Origin: Rickettsiales bacterium
GTDB lineage: Bacteria; Pseudomonadota; Alphaproteobacteria; Rickettsiales; UBA8987
Length of the DNA stretch: 64,000 bases
Direction: 5' to 3'
Assembly: GCA_020630095.1 (NCBI GenBank)
Contig: JAHDCD010000003.1
Location: 62,001 to 126,000, forward strand
Each line of letters starts with the position of its first letter. The first letter of the stretch is position 1. The notes below the pieces were generated by a model. It ran no database searches, had not been told where the DNA came from, and was given only the letters and a program-made list of their open reading frames with translations. Shown here in pieces: positions 7,468-16,800 of this stretch. The translations under genes and the position numbers were made by a program.

Positions 7468-8076
7468 ATGAGCAATTTACCTAATTTAAGTTTAGAAAAT
7501 TCGTACCAAGGTTTAGTTATTGGCGTAGATGAGGTGGGGCGCGGGTGCATTGCAGGGCCTGTAGTTGCCGCCGCCGTTATTCTTGATAGGGATAATATTC
7601 CAGTTGGTATTAATGATTCAAAGAAATTATCCGCTAAAAAGCGCGAGGCTATTTATGAACAGATAGTAAGTGATCATCAGTTCGGTGTTGGCTTAGTTGA
7701 AGTGCCTATTATTGATAATATAAACATTCTTCAAGGCGCTAAGCTTGCTATGGTTAAAGCGATAGAAGAGCTTGGCATACAAGGGCAAGCATCTGTGTTA
7801 ATTGATGGAAACCAGTACCTTCATACTCAATATGATGAAGAAACTGTGGTTAAAGGCGACTCTAAAAGCCTATCAATTGCGGCGGCATCTATTGTGGCAA
7901 AAGTGTATCGTGATAGGTTAATGGCTAAGCTTGCGATAGATTATCCGCATTATGATTGGGAAAATAATGCTGGCTATGGGACTAAAAAACATTTGCAAGG
8001 GATAGAGCTTCATGGCATTAATGAGCATCACAGGCGCAGCTTTGCCCCTATTAAGAATTATGTACTCGCCGCTTAA
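7468..8076 (+). CDS. rnhB: Ribonuclease HII
   Basis: 202 aa. Removes ribonucleotides from DNA and RNA from RNA-DNA hybrids. Motif GVDEVGRGCIAGPVVAAAVIL contains the metal-binding Asp-Glu pair, NDSKKLSAKKRE follows, then the catalytic Asp of VLIDGN, and KGDSKSLSIAAASIVAKVYRD. Normal length. Its last 17 nt overlap the start of the DUF721 gene, and DsbA-like and ATP synthase genes follow on the same strand. Confidence 0.95.
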   Translation: MSNLPNLSLENSYQGLVIGVDEVGRGCIAGPVVAAAVILDRDNIPVGINDSKKLSAKKREAIYEQIVSDHQFGVGLVEVPIIDNINILQGAKLAMVKAIEELGIQGQASVLIDGNQYLHTQYDEETVVKGDSKSLSIAAASIVAKVYRDRLMAKLAIDYPHYDWENNAGYGTKKHLQGIELHGINEHHRRSFAPIKNYVLAA

Positions 8077-8386
8077 ATTACAAGATTTTCAGCCCGCAAC
8101 GGATGGGCTTGCGAAGGTTATTAAGAATTTAGAAGGTAAGAATAATAAGATTTACTTCAAGCTGATGTTTGATTGGCACATGATTGTTGGCGATAATTTA
8201 GCCAAAGCATGCTCACCGGTTAAACTTACAGGTGGTAAAAAGGAAAACATATTATACTTAATAGCCAAGCCAGAAGATGTTACGCAAGTTTCATTTGCGA
8301 GAGATATAATAATTGAAAAAATATCTTTCCATTTTGGATTTAAGGCTGTTAATAAAATTAAAATTTTACAAAATATTGATGACTAA
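8060..8386 (+). CDS. DUF721 family protein (DciA-like)
   Basis: 108 aa from the ATG at 8060 inside the end of rnhB. The KVIKN...W..IVG..LA.. layout (FDWHMIVGDNLAKACSPVKL) is the DUF721 signature; this domain is found in DciA, the replicative helicase loader of many bacteria without DnaC, and in small alphaproteobacterial proteins encoded beside a DsbA-like gene. The basic C-terminus (FGFKAVNKIKIL) fits nucleic-acid contact. It is shorter than classical DUF721 proteins. The end overlaps the next start by 8 nt, indicating translational coupling. A longer in-frame start at 8012 is unlikely. Confidence 0.75.
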   Translation: MYSPLKLQDFQPATDGLAKVIKNLEGKNNKIYFKLMFDWHMIVGDNLAKACSPVKLTGGKKENILYLIAKPEDVTQVSFARDIIIEKISFHFGFKAVNKIKILQNIDD

Positions 8387-9056
8387 AAAAACTATAAATC
8401 TAATTGGCGTATTCTTTGTTCTATCTGTTATGGCATTCGTATCTATTTACGATGTTAATGCTCAGGTAGGCTATAATTCAGATAATTCTGAGATTACTAA
8501 GGATATTAATTCTGAGCCGATTGCCGTTGAGAAAGAAATGTTCATAACTTATGGCAATCCTAATGCATCTGTTGTTGTTGATGAGTATGCGTCACTTTCA
8601 TGTGGTCACTGTAAAAAGTTTTACGATGAAGTGTTTGTTGAACTAAAAGAAAAGTACATTGATACTGGTAGAATTAAATTCAACTATCATCATTTCCCAT
8701 TAAACTTACCAGCTTTTAGAGCCGCACAAATGGTTGAGTGCGAAGAAAGCATGAGCAAGAAACAAGCTTATAAGCGGACTTTGTTTAAGACTCAGAAAGA
8801 CTGGGCATATTCTAAAAGTGAAGATGAGTTACGTGGTAAGTTAGGTACCATTGCTAAAATTGGTGGAATGGATTTAGCTAAGTTAAATGCGTGCTTTGAT
8901 AACAAGCAATTAGAAGAGGCAATTTTAACTAAGCAACAATCTTTAAATAAAGATAAAGGCATTACATCTACGCCGACTATATTCATCAATGGCGCACCTT
9001 ATAAAGGTAAGAAAGAGCTTGATGAGATTGTTATTGAAATTGAAAAATTGATCTAG
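8379..9056 (+). CDS. Secreted DsbA-family thioredoxin-fold protein
   Basis: 225 aa. Signal peptide (KKTINLIGVFFVLSVMAFVS, cleavage after VNA), then a thioredoxin fold with the active site CGHC in ASLSCGHCKKFYDEVF, an inserted helical domain, and the cis-Pro loop STPTIFINGAPY. It probably acts as a periplasmic disulfide oxidase or isomerase. Alphaproteobacteria commonly keep such a gene after a DUF721 gene. Start chosen at 8379, overlapping the DUF721 stop, because it begins exactly at the signal peptide. Confidence 0.9.
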   Translation: MTKKTINLIGVFFVLSVMAFVSIYDVNAQVGYNSDNSEITKDINSEPIAVEKEMFITYGNPNASVVVDEYASLSCGHCKKFYDEVFVELKEKYIDTGRIKFNYHHFPLNLPAFRAAQMVECEESMSKKQAYKRTLFKTQKDWAYSKSEDELRGKLGTIAKIGGMDLAKLNACFDNKQLEEAILTKQQSLNKDKGITSTPTIFINGAPYKGKKELDEIVIEIEKLI

Positions 9057-9061
9057 GTTAA

Positions 9062-9304
9062 ATGTCTGATTTAGATAATAAAATTAAACAATATGAAGAA
9101 CGCGAAGCTGAGAAGTTAAAATCTCAAAAAAAGCGCAATAAATATATCGAGTTTATATCTGGTTTGATAGTCGGTATAGTTTTAAGTTATTTTAGCTCGA
9201 AATTATTTAACGATGGCTCAAATTTAACTTTATTTCTTATAGTAGGTAGTCTATTAGGTATGCTGATTGGATTTTATAACGTCAGCAAGTTACAAAGAGA
9301 ATAA
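9062..9304 (+). CDS. atpI: AtpI/AtpZ-like ATP synthase accessory protein
   Basis: 80 aa. A charged coiled N-terminus (DNKIKQYEEREAEKLKSQKK) precedes two transmembrane helices (FISGLIVGIVLSYFSSKLF and LFLIVGSLLGMLIGFYNV). AtpI-like proteins assist c-ring assembly or Mg2+ uptake for F0. Assignment rests on size, topology and position: the stop codon is directly followed by the atpB start. Confidence 0.7.
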   Translation: MSDLDNKIKQYEEREAEKLKSQKKRNKYIEFISGLIVGIVLSYFSSKLFNDGSNLTLFLIVGSLLGMLIGFYNVSKLQRE

Positions 9305-10030
9305 ATGGCTAACCCATTACAACAGTTTGAGATTAAGAAATTAGTACCTATCGAAGCGTTTGGCTTTGATATTAGTATTACTAATTCAACCCTATGGATG
9401 TTTATCGCCATTGCGTTTACAACTGGCTTTTTGCTACTTGGCTCTCGTAAGAAAGAATTAGTACCTGGGAAAACACAATCGCTTGTAGAAGTGATTTACA
9501 ATTTCATTGCTGGTACGTTTAAAGATAATATCTCACATGGTGGTGAGAAATATTTCCCATTCATATTTACTATTTTCATGTTCGTGCTTGCATGTAACTT
9601 AATGGGTATGGTGCCGTTCAGCTTTACGGTTACTTCTCATGTTGCGGTTACGTTTGCGGTAGCGCTTACATTAATATTAATGGTAATTGTTATTGGTATT
9701 GTTAAGCAAGGTGGCGGATTCTTTAGACTATTCTTACCGCCTGATATCCCTTGGGCTATTAAGCCGATTATCATTATGGCTGAGGTTGCCTCATTCTTAT
9801 CGCGTCCGATTAGTTTATCTGTGCGTTTAGCGGCAAACATGACAGCGGGCCACGTATTATTAAAAGTACTAGCAGGTTTTATAACTCCTATGGGTTATAT
9901 TGGCGGTATTTTACCAATTTTATTTGTAACATTCATGACAGGATTTGAGTTCTTAATTGCTATCCTGCATGCGTATATCTTTACTCTTCTTACATGCATC
10001 TACTTAAATGATGCGTTAGAGGGGCATTAA
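9305..10030 (+). CDS. atpB: ATP synthase F0 subunit a
   Basis: 241 aa polytopic membrane protein that forms the proton half-channels against the c-ring. The essential Arg is in SLSVRLAANMTAGHVLLKVL and the family C-terminal EFLIAILHAYIFTLLTCIYLNDA is present. N-terminal FEIKKLVPIEAFGFDISITNS and TLWMFIAIAF are typical of the alphaproteobacterial form. Order atpI-atpB-atpE-atpF'-atpF is the class norm; the F1 operon is elsewhere. Confidence 0.97.
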   Translation: MANPLQQFEIKKLVPIEAFGFDISITNSTLWMFIAIAFTTGFLLLGSRKKELVPGKTQSLVEVIYNFIAGTFKDNISHGGEKYFPFIFTIFMFVLACNLMGMVPFSFTVTSHVAVTFAVALTLILMVIVIGIVKQGGGFFRLFLPPDIPWAIKPIIIMAEVASFLSRPISLSVRLAANMTAGHVLLKVLAGFITPMGYIGGILPILFVTFMTGFEFLIAILHAYIFTLLTCIYLNDALEGH

Positions 10031-10131
10031 TCGCGAGCTTGTTTTTAACGTTTGGGAACGGACGAGCGGTTTCAGCATGAGAAGGCTATAAAAATATAAA
10101 CTTTTTAAATACAAACGAACTAAAAAATAAA

Positions 10132-10356
10132 ATGGAATTAGAAGCTTTAAAATATGTAGGTGTTGGTCTTTTAGCTATCGCGATGATGGGCGCTGCAATT
10201 GGTGTAGGTAACGTATTCAACGGTGTTACTCAAGGTATCTCTAGAAACCCTTCAGCGGGTAAACAAATTCAAGCAGCTGGTATTATCGGTGCTGGTCTTG
10301 CGGAAGCTCTAGGTATCTTAGCATTCGTAGTAATGCTTTTAATCTTATTCGTGTAA
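10132..10356 (+). CDS. atpE: ATP synthase F0 subunit c
   Basis: 74 aa hairpin of two helices joined by the polar loop SRNPSAGKQ. The proton-carrying carboxylate is the Glu in GAGLAEALGILAFV of helix 2. Multiple glycines in helix 1 (GAAIGVGNVF) are those used for ring packing. It is followed by an intercistronic hairpin (10359-10410). The 101 bp before it hold no gene. Confidence 0.97.
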   Translation: MELEALKYVGVGLLAIAMMGAAIGVGNVFNGVTQGISRNPSAGKQIQAAGIIGAGLAEALGILAFVVMLLILFV

Positions 10357-10358
10357 GG

Positions 10359-10410
10359 TTAAAACTTAGTTCTGGGCATTGGCTTTGCTAGTGCCCAATC
10401 TTAGTTTTAA
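10359..10410 (+). promoter_or_regulatory. Intercistronic hairpin after atpE
   Basis: Outer arms TTAAAACT / AGTTTTAA and inner arms TGGGCA / TGCCC-like pairing around ggctttgcta give a long imperfect stem directly after the atpE stop. There is no T-run on the RNA that would end transcription strongly. Such a stem can protect the 3' end of atpE mRNA and help make more subunit c than b/b', since c is needed in about ten copies or more. Function is inferred. Confidence 0.6.
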
Positions 10411-10421
10411 TTAGACTTAAA

Positions 10422-10889
10422 ATGCCTCAGTTAGATTTTGCTACATATTTTTCTCAGATTTTCTGGTTAGCAGTTGGTTTTACAATTTTATACATTGTAA
10501 TGGCTCGCTACGCTATTCCACAAATTTCATCTACTATTGAAGGGCGTGCTGAGCGCATTAATGCAGATGTTACAGCGGCTAAAAACATTAAGCTTGAAGC
10601 CGACGAATTAGGCGATCTTAATTTACGTAATCTAGAAATGGCTAAAGGTAATGCGCGTGATGTTATTACAGCCGAAAAAGCGAAAGCTGATGATATTGCA
10701 AAGCAGGCGTTAGATGCTTTAGAAAAGGATATTGCGGTTAAGAATAAAACGGCAAGCACCTCAATTGAAAAAGCTAAAAATGCAGCCGTTAAAAAAGTTG
10801 AAGCAGAGGCTGAAAAGCTTGCTAATGAGATTTTTGCAAAGGTTACATCTACTAGCGGTAAAAAAGTTAAGGAGGCGAAGGCAGCATAA
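10422..10889 (+). CDS. atpF': ATP synthase F0 subunit b'
   Basis: 155 aa with a single N-terminal membrane helix (FSQIFWLAVGFTILYIVMARYAIPQIS) and a long charged coiled coil that forms the peripheral stalk with subunit b. The short PQLDFATYFSQIFWL start is characteristic of b' (AtpX). Its stop codon overlaps the next ATG by one base, so b' and b are translationally coupled. Overlaps the minus-strand shadow frame only. Confidence 0.93.
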   Translation: MPQLDFATYFSQIFWLAVGFTILYIVMARYAIPQISSTIEGRAERINADVTAAKNIKLEADELGDLNLRNLEMAKGNARDVITAEKAKADDIAKQALDALEKDIAVKNKTASTSIEKAKNAAVKKVEAEAEKLANEIFAKVTSTSGKKVKEAKAA

Positions 10890-11416
10890 TGGCTAAATCT
10901 ACTACAGGCACACACGAAGGTGGTTTTATTGATCATATGATGGCTCACCCTGAACCTTATTGGGTTGCGTTAGCTTTCGTATTATTTATTGCATTTGCAT
11001 TATGGAAAGTTGTACCCGGTTTAAAGGCTGGCTTACAAGGATATGCTGATGAGATTAAAAAGAATTTGGATGAAGCTGAAGCGTTAAAGAATGAAGCTAA
11101 TCAAGTTCTTCAATCTGCTAAAGCGGAGTATTCTAATGCTGAGAATCAAGCTAAAGAAATTATAAAAGGTGCAAAATCTCAAGCCAAAGAAATGGCTAAG
11201 AATGCAGAAAAAGAGCTATCTAATTCAGTTGCCAAGCGTGAAGAGCAAGCAGTTGCTCGTATTGCACAGCTTGAAGCAGAAGCAGAGCGTGAAATTACTG
11301 ATATCATGAGTAAGAAAGCGTTAGAGCTTGCTGAGCAAAAACTAGTTAAGGAATTAACTGCCGCTCAAAAAACTGCCTTTAATAAAGAAGCTATTGAGTC
11401 TTTAAAGGCTGCATAG
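10889..11416 (+). CDS. atpF: ATP synthase F0 subunit b
   Basis: 175 aa. One membrane helix (YWVALAFVLFIAFALWKVV) after a short hydrophilic lead, then a long Ala/Glu/Lys-rich coiled coil with the amphipathic pattern of peripheral-stalk b subunits, ending KELTAAQKTAFNKEAIESL, which contacts delta. Last gene of the F0 operon; 70 bp of AT-rich sequence follow. Confidence 0.93.
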   Translation: MAKSTTGTHEGGFIDHMMAHPEPYWVALAFVLFIAFALWKVVPGLKAGLQGYADEIKKNLDEAEALKNEANQVLQSAKAEYSNAENQAKEIIKGAKSQAKEMAKNAEKELSNSVAKREEQAVARIAQLEAEAEREITDIMSKKALELAEQKLVKELTAAQKTAFNKEAIESLKAA

Positions 11417-11488
11417 TTTTTTATATTTATTGTAATACTATTGATTTTTTAATCGGATGTACTAGCAGTTAATTAAATATATACCGCT

Positions 11489-11881
11489 ATGATAATCTTC
11501 AAAAATAAATATGTACAATTTGGTTTAAGTGCTTACATAGCGTTTGTGTTTATTCAATCTTTATTCTTTAAATTTTCTGGCGCACCAGAATCTATAAATA
11601 TATTCCAAATAATTGAAAACTGGAGTGGTATAAGCGTATTTGAACCTTATGGAAGGTTCGGTGTTGGTATTGCTGAGTTAATAGCATCTATTTTATTATT
11701 CCTACCAGGTAAGAGATTTTTAGGCGCATTACTTGCTCTTGGTATTATTTCTGGAGCGATATTCTTCCACTTATTTACACCACTTGGCATTGACCCGACT
11801 AATGATGGTGGAGTATTATTTGGTATGGCAGTTGGTGTATTTATTGCATCTGCTATTTTAGTTGCTACAAACAGGAATTGA
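11489..11881 (+). CDS. DoxX-like small membrane protein
   Basis: 130 aa with four predicted membrane helices (about residues 10-27, 54-70, 76-95 and 107-124). The pattern FQIIENWSG then EPYGRFGVGIAELIASILLF resembles DoxX/DoxX-like proteins, where the conserved G-x-x-E-L lies in helix 2. Role unknown; relatives include thiosulfate:quinone oxidoreductase subunits and stress-linked membrane proteins. Stands alone, followed by an array of hairpins. Confidence 0.55.
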   Translation: MIIFKNKYVQFGLSAYIAFVFIQSLFFKFSGAPESINIFQIIENWSGISVFEPYGRFGVGIAELIASILLFLPGKRFLGALLALGIISGAIFFHLFTPLGIDPTNDGGVLFGMAVGVFIASAILVATNRN

Positions 11882-11889
11882 TATTTATT

Positions 11890-11995
11890 ATAATTCATGC
11901 ATTGCATGAATTATACACATTGCTACGCAATGCAAAATAAGCTCAAGCTTATTTTGTTAGCAACTTAGTTTAGCTTTTAGGAGGCTAAACTAAGT
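11890..11995. repeat. Four consecutive palindromes between the DoxX-like and DinB-like genes
   Basis: Four perfect hairpins stand head to tail: 11890-11914 (12-bp arms ATAATTCATGCA, 1-nt loop), 11918-11932 (CATTGC/GCAATG), 11934-11955 (AAAATAAGCT/AGCTTATTTT) and 11963-11995 (ACTTAGTTTAGC/GCTAAACTAAGT). The stems differ in sequence. The last loop holds AGGAG and runs into the stem, 18-19 bases before the next start, too far for an ordinary ribosome-binding site. They could terminate both directions or control translation downstream. Confidence 0.75.
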
Positions 11996-12002
11996 AACTA
12001 AT

Positions 12003-12518
12003 ATGCGAAATAACATTGGTAAATTAATAGATTCTCTAAAGTACGAGATTAGACAGATAAGTGACTTATTAGAAGTTTTGTCTGAGGTTAATTATAGTTA
12101 CTCACTGAAAGAGCTTTCTCCCATCTCTAGTCATGTACGTCATGTGATTGGCTTTATTGATACTCTTTGTAATTCTTATGAATCTGGCGTTATTGATTAC
12201 GATAACCGCCCGCGCGGTACGGATATTGAGATTAATAAGAATGCCGCACTTCTGCAATGCAGTATGCTACTGCCTAAGCTTGATAGAATTGAAAATGATG
12301 GAACTGATTATAAATTAAAAGTAATTGAAGCTATTGATGCTGACTCTTCACCAATTGTATCTTCCACTCTAGAGCGAGAACTGATGTTCTTAATTTCACA
12401 CACTACGCATCATTCGGGCATTATTGGTATAATGTGTAGAGTTATGGATATTGAAACGCCTGCTAACTTTGGTAAGGCTCAATCTACTGTTAATTACGAA
12501 AATACTATAAATGGCTGA
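12003..12518 (+). CDS. DinB-like four-helix protein
   Basis: 171 aa. Histidines typical of the DinB/YfiT metal-binding bundle are visible: SSHVRHVIGFIDTL near residue 41 and LMFLISHTTHHSGIIGIM near residue 127. The family binds a divalent metal through three His and includes thiol-dependent transferases, but function is not known for most members. It overlaps the start of the helicase gene by 8 nt, suggesting coupling. Identification is by the spacing of the His motifs only. Confidence 0.6.
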   Translation: MRNNIGKLIDSLKYEIRQISDLLEVLSEVNYSYSLKELSPISSHVRHVIGFIDTLCNSYESGVIDYDNRPRGTDIEINKNAALLQCSMLLPKLDRIENDGTDYKLKVIEAIDADSSPIVSSTLERELMFLISHTTHHSGIIGIMCRVMDIETPANFGKAQSTVNYENTING

Positions 12519-13884
12519 TGATTCATATTTAGATGATTATTTAGTGGAATCTTTAGATGAGATTTGCTCTCCTAAGCATCAAAAATTATTATCATTAGAT
12601 AAATTAGAAATCCCTAGCAATGTACCTGATGAGTATCTGCCAGTTTATGAGGCGCTTAAAGAAGGACATAATATTTTGCTTAGTGGTGCCGCCGGAACGG
12701 GAAAGTCGACATTCTTAAAATACTTCAAGGCGAATAAGAAAAAGCTAAATATTATTGTAGTTGCACCCACAGGGATTGCCGCGCTTAATGTTGGTGGGCA
12801 AACAGTTCATTCATTCTTTTATCTTAAACCATCGGTACAAAATAGCACTAATATGCCTTCATATTCTAGGAAGGGATTTGATAAGATAGATTTAATTATA
12901 ATAGATGAGATATCTATGGTGCGCGCTGATATTATTGACGCGATAGATAAAATTATGCGCAAGAATGGGCGTTCGTCTAGTTTTCCTTTTGGTGGTACAA
13001 AAATGCTATTTATTGGTGACCTATATCAACTACCGCCCGTGGTTAGTAATAGTGAATCTGAGTTTTATAACGAGCTTTATGATACGCCGTTTTTCTTTTC
13101 GTCTGGAGCGTATAAGGATTCAAATTTTAAGAAAATTGAGCTTACGAAGATATATCGACAAAATGATAAGCGATTTATTAACATGCTTAACAGAGTTAGA
13201 ATTGGCGATATTGATGAGGATTTAATTGATGATTTAAATACCCGTATTTTTACAAAAGATAATATTGAGAAAGTGCGTGAGTTGAGCCCGATGATTTTAA
13301 CTGCACGAACCGCTACGGCAGATAGAATTAACAATAAATCTATTGATGCGCTTAAGACTGAATTAAAAGAATTTAATGGGGTTATTAAGGGCGACTTTAA
13401 TGTTTCTGAGGATAAATTACCTGCGCCTATTAATTTAAAAATCAAAGAGGGTGCAAAGGTGATGTTTGTAAAAAATGACACCAATAAACGTTGGGTTAAT
13501 GGTACTATTGGCAGAGTTGTTGGCTTTGAAGGAAGCTATATTAAAGTTAAAATAAAAGATGAAATTGAGCACGTTGAGAAGGCAAGTTGGGAGCGCTATA
13601 AGCATAGCCATACCGCCAAAGAGAATATGTGGAAGCAGAAAGTTATCGGTAGTTACACACAGTATCCTTTAATGCTCGCATGGGCAAATACTATTCATAA
13701 GTGCCAAGGTAGAACGCTAGATTCTGTATTTATTGACCTTGAAGGTGGTGCGTTTGCATCTGGCCAGCTTTATGTTGCTTTAAGCCGTTGTAAAACATTT
13801 GATAATTTATATTTAAAATTTCCAGTTCGCCTTGCCGATATTAGGGTAGATAGAACCGTAATGGAATTCATGGATGAAGTTTAG
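12511..13884 (+). CDS. Pif1-like superfamily 1 DNA helicase
   Basis: 457 aa. Walker A LLSGAAGTGKST, then VVAPTGIAALNVGGQTVHSFF (motif Ia typical of Pif1), Walker B LIIIDEISMVRADI, the QLPPV motif III, the TKIYRQ motif IV region, and motif VI ALSRCKTFDNLYL with HKCQGRTLDSVFIDL (motif V). Bacterial Pif1-like helicases are 5'-3' enzymes that unwind forks, G-quadruplexes and D-loops. The C-terminus has no extra domain. Ends one base before the opposing stop of the repeat protein at 13885. Confidence 0.9.
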   Translation: MADDSYLDDYLVESLDEICSPKHQKLLSLDKLEIPSNVPDEYLPVYEALKEGHNILLSGAAGTGKSTFLKYFKANKKKLNIIVVAPTGIAALNVGGQTVHSFFYLKPSVQNSTNMPSYSRKGFDKIDLIIIDEISMVRADIIDAIDKIMRKNGRSSSFPFGGTKMLFIGDLYQLPPVVSNSESEFYNELYDTPFFFSSGAYKDSNFKKIELTKIYRQNDKRFINMLNRVRIGDIDEDLIDDLNTRIFTKDNIEKVRELSPMILTARTATADRINNKSIDALKTELKEFNGVIKGDFNVSEDKLPAPINLKIKEGAKVMFVKNDTNKRWVNGTIGRVVGFEGSYIKVKIKDEIEHVEKASWERYKHSHTAKENMWKQKVIGSYTQYPLMLAWANTIHKCQGRTLDSVFIDLEGGAFASGQLYVALSRCKTFDNLYLKFPVRLADIRVDRTVMEFMDEV

Positions 13885-16800
13885 CTATTGTTGTTTGAAT
13901 ATAGCAACAACTTCAACATCTTCATTCTTACTGTGAATAGACTCTGTAATCTCATTAAGTCGATTGTTGATTATCTCCTTGTCTTGAAGGTTAGTATTAT
14001 AAACTAATTTAATTTGATAATTCTCGCCCTCTACTAGTACATTAGAAATATTATCTATCGTTTCGGTAGATTCACCACTAAAGAACTCGTCATCAATATC
14101 TACATTTACAGTGTTAACTTTAGTCACTGGAATAATTATTTTTTCTTTACCAGATACTATGATTCTTGTGTCTGGAACAGAGTAACCATCCTCTATCGAT
14201 TTCTTATCAATTTGAAGGGCAAGGTTGGGGTAAGCGCAGTCAATCTCAAACTCGCCATTCATATACGTTCGAGTTATCTCGTTTTCCTTTTGGAAAATTG
14301 CTACGTTTGCTAAACCAAGTTCTTGCTCTTGTTGAATCTTATCATTGTTTTCATCTGCAAATATTACGCCATGAGCTTCAATGCATGAATCGGCAACCAT
14401 ATTAACATCCGCGCCGTAAACCGTTAACTGTTGGTTCTGCGACTTAACTGGCTTTATCTTTAGCTCTAGCGATATTCCCTCATTATCATCAATATCTAAC
14501 TGTGCTTTTTGCTTAGCTAGGCTAACAGCTTCTTCAAGCTGGTTAAGGAACTCAATTCTATCAAGGTTAACATTACCACTATTGGCGATATCAAGGTCGA
14601 TCTTTAGGGAGTATGTATCATCTTTATTTTGAGCCAAATCTACGTTGCTACCATTAAGGGCAATTAAAGGTCTGTCCGGCAGTTCAATTATATCATTATT
14701 AGCCAGCTGATTTTCAGTATCCATATCTAACTGATCATTATAATTAGTCATTAAATCGGCTGATATTTTGGGAGTTGTAGCAAATAACTTCTTGCGGATA
14801 TCTGGCTTAATTTGATAGCTATATTCAATCTCTAGCTCTTCGCCTATTGCAAGCTCGCCAGAGTTTTTGAAGTCAAATAATTGCTTATCCGTTGAGCCAT
14901 TGAATTTAGAATTTAATGTAAATTCATTTGTGGAATTTTTAGTGAATTTAGGCTCTGCAGTAATTTTATAAGTATCCGAATGAGCTAAATTATTATTTAT
15001 TTTACCGAATGCAGTTGCCATATCTTCAATTACAGATATTTCACCTAGCGGTGTATTACCGGTATTCATAATTGAAACTTTAGTAGTAATTTCATACTCA
15101 TTAGTTTCTTTATTTTCATTCGTTATTTTTGAAGTTTTGGCAATATCTATCGATGGATTAACTGGTATAAAATCCATGTTTACAACATTACTAGAAACCT
15201 GAACTTGCTTTTCACCCTCTGACGTAAATACCGCATCCGAAGCGAATGGCAGTTTGTTCAGATCTGGATAGAATGTAATGCCAACCTTTATTTCAGCATT
15301 CTCAGATACTTTTAATTTTGAATCGTTTGCAAAGATTTGGGTCTGGTCAACGCCATTAAATAATGGGTTTAGTTTTATATCTACATTATTTGTTGAAGGT
15401 GCGAAATTCACTGCGAACTGATTATAATTATCTATTTTTTTAGATTCTTTTAATTCGCCGAAAATTGAAGCTAAATCTTCTTCAATTGAAAGATTATTCA
15501 ACAACGTATTACCGGTATTCTTAACAAGATAAGTTATATTAATATCAAATGTACCATCCTCATTATCGCTTGGTATAGAGTAGCTTTTAGCTATTGTAGA
15601 ATTAGATATAAACGGAATATTTAATGAAGCTAAGTTAGGTGAAATTGCCTCAACATCACTATTAGCAATGCCGTTATATTCTATATCTGAACTTATATTA
15701 GGCTGGATAGCAAACTTCCCTTTAGGGTTAGGAAAGAAATCAATTGAGTATGAAATTTCAAACTTTTCGCCTGCCATTAATGGCTTTTCCGAGCTTAGTG
15801 CCAATAGATTAGCATCTGTATCTCCATTGTAGCTGTTATTAATTATCACCTTCTCGTTATTACTTGTAGGAGACTGCACAATTGTATAACTGCCTTGAAC
15901 CATTTTCATTAAGCTTACATGGCTACCAAAAGCTTCTTTTAAGCTGTTAGTAATTTGCGTGTCGTATAGTGCCACGTTACCTGTGTTTTCACCCTTCATT
16001 TTCACGTTGAAACTGAAAGTTGCATCTGCATTATCTTTTACTTCACTGATATTTTGTACCAACGTAATTTCAGGCTGGTATGGCAGTTCAATATCTGTTG
16101 CTATGTTCTCATTAGGAATGCCATTACCATCTTGCTCATCAGGGTCTAAGCCGGCAGTTGAAATATCAGATATATAATCTTTACGTTCAGCCTGTTTATT
16201 TACGGATGCCAGAATAACCGCATTTGATGCAAATGGTTGATTCTTAATTTCAGGGATAAACTTAACCTTATATGAAAGCTCTACAGATTCATCTATGTGA
16301 AGTAATGAGTTTTCTTGAGAGGCTATAAGGTTGTTATTTGCTAAGCCATTAAATTCTGGATTAGCATTAAATTTGTTTTTTGAATTAGTTAAAATTGTTG
16401 GTGCAGAAATAATCGTATATTCACTTGGGTTCTTAAGTTCATCTTTTTTAACTAATCTGCCTAATACGTTGGCAATGTCATGCTCTATAGTAAGGTTGTG
16501 TAATGGTGTAGTACCATAGTTTTTAGCAAGTACTGCAAACTCGGCTGTAAATGTACCATCTTTATTATCAGTTATATCTTCAACATTAAGTGAAGCACCA
16601 ATTATTGGTTTTAACTCAATATCAAGCGAAACTGATGCAGATTCTTTATTAGTTACCTCATTGCCATAAGATGCGCTTGTTTTTACATTTGAAACATATG
16701 GAATTTTAGAACTTTCTGGGAAAATACGCACCGTATATTCCGCAATAATAGACTCTCCCACCGGTAAGTATGCGCCATCCGCCTTAGCTAGAATTTCATT

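Noticed and set aside
10031-10131. tRNA or small RNA between atpB and atpE
   Set aside because: No cloverleaf, T-loop motif or promoter could be recognised in this 101-bp gap.
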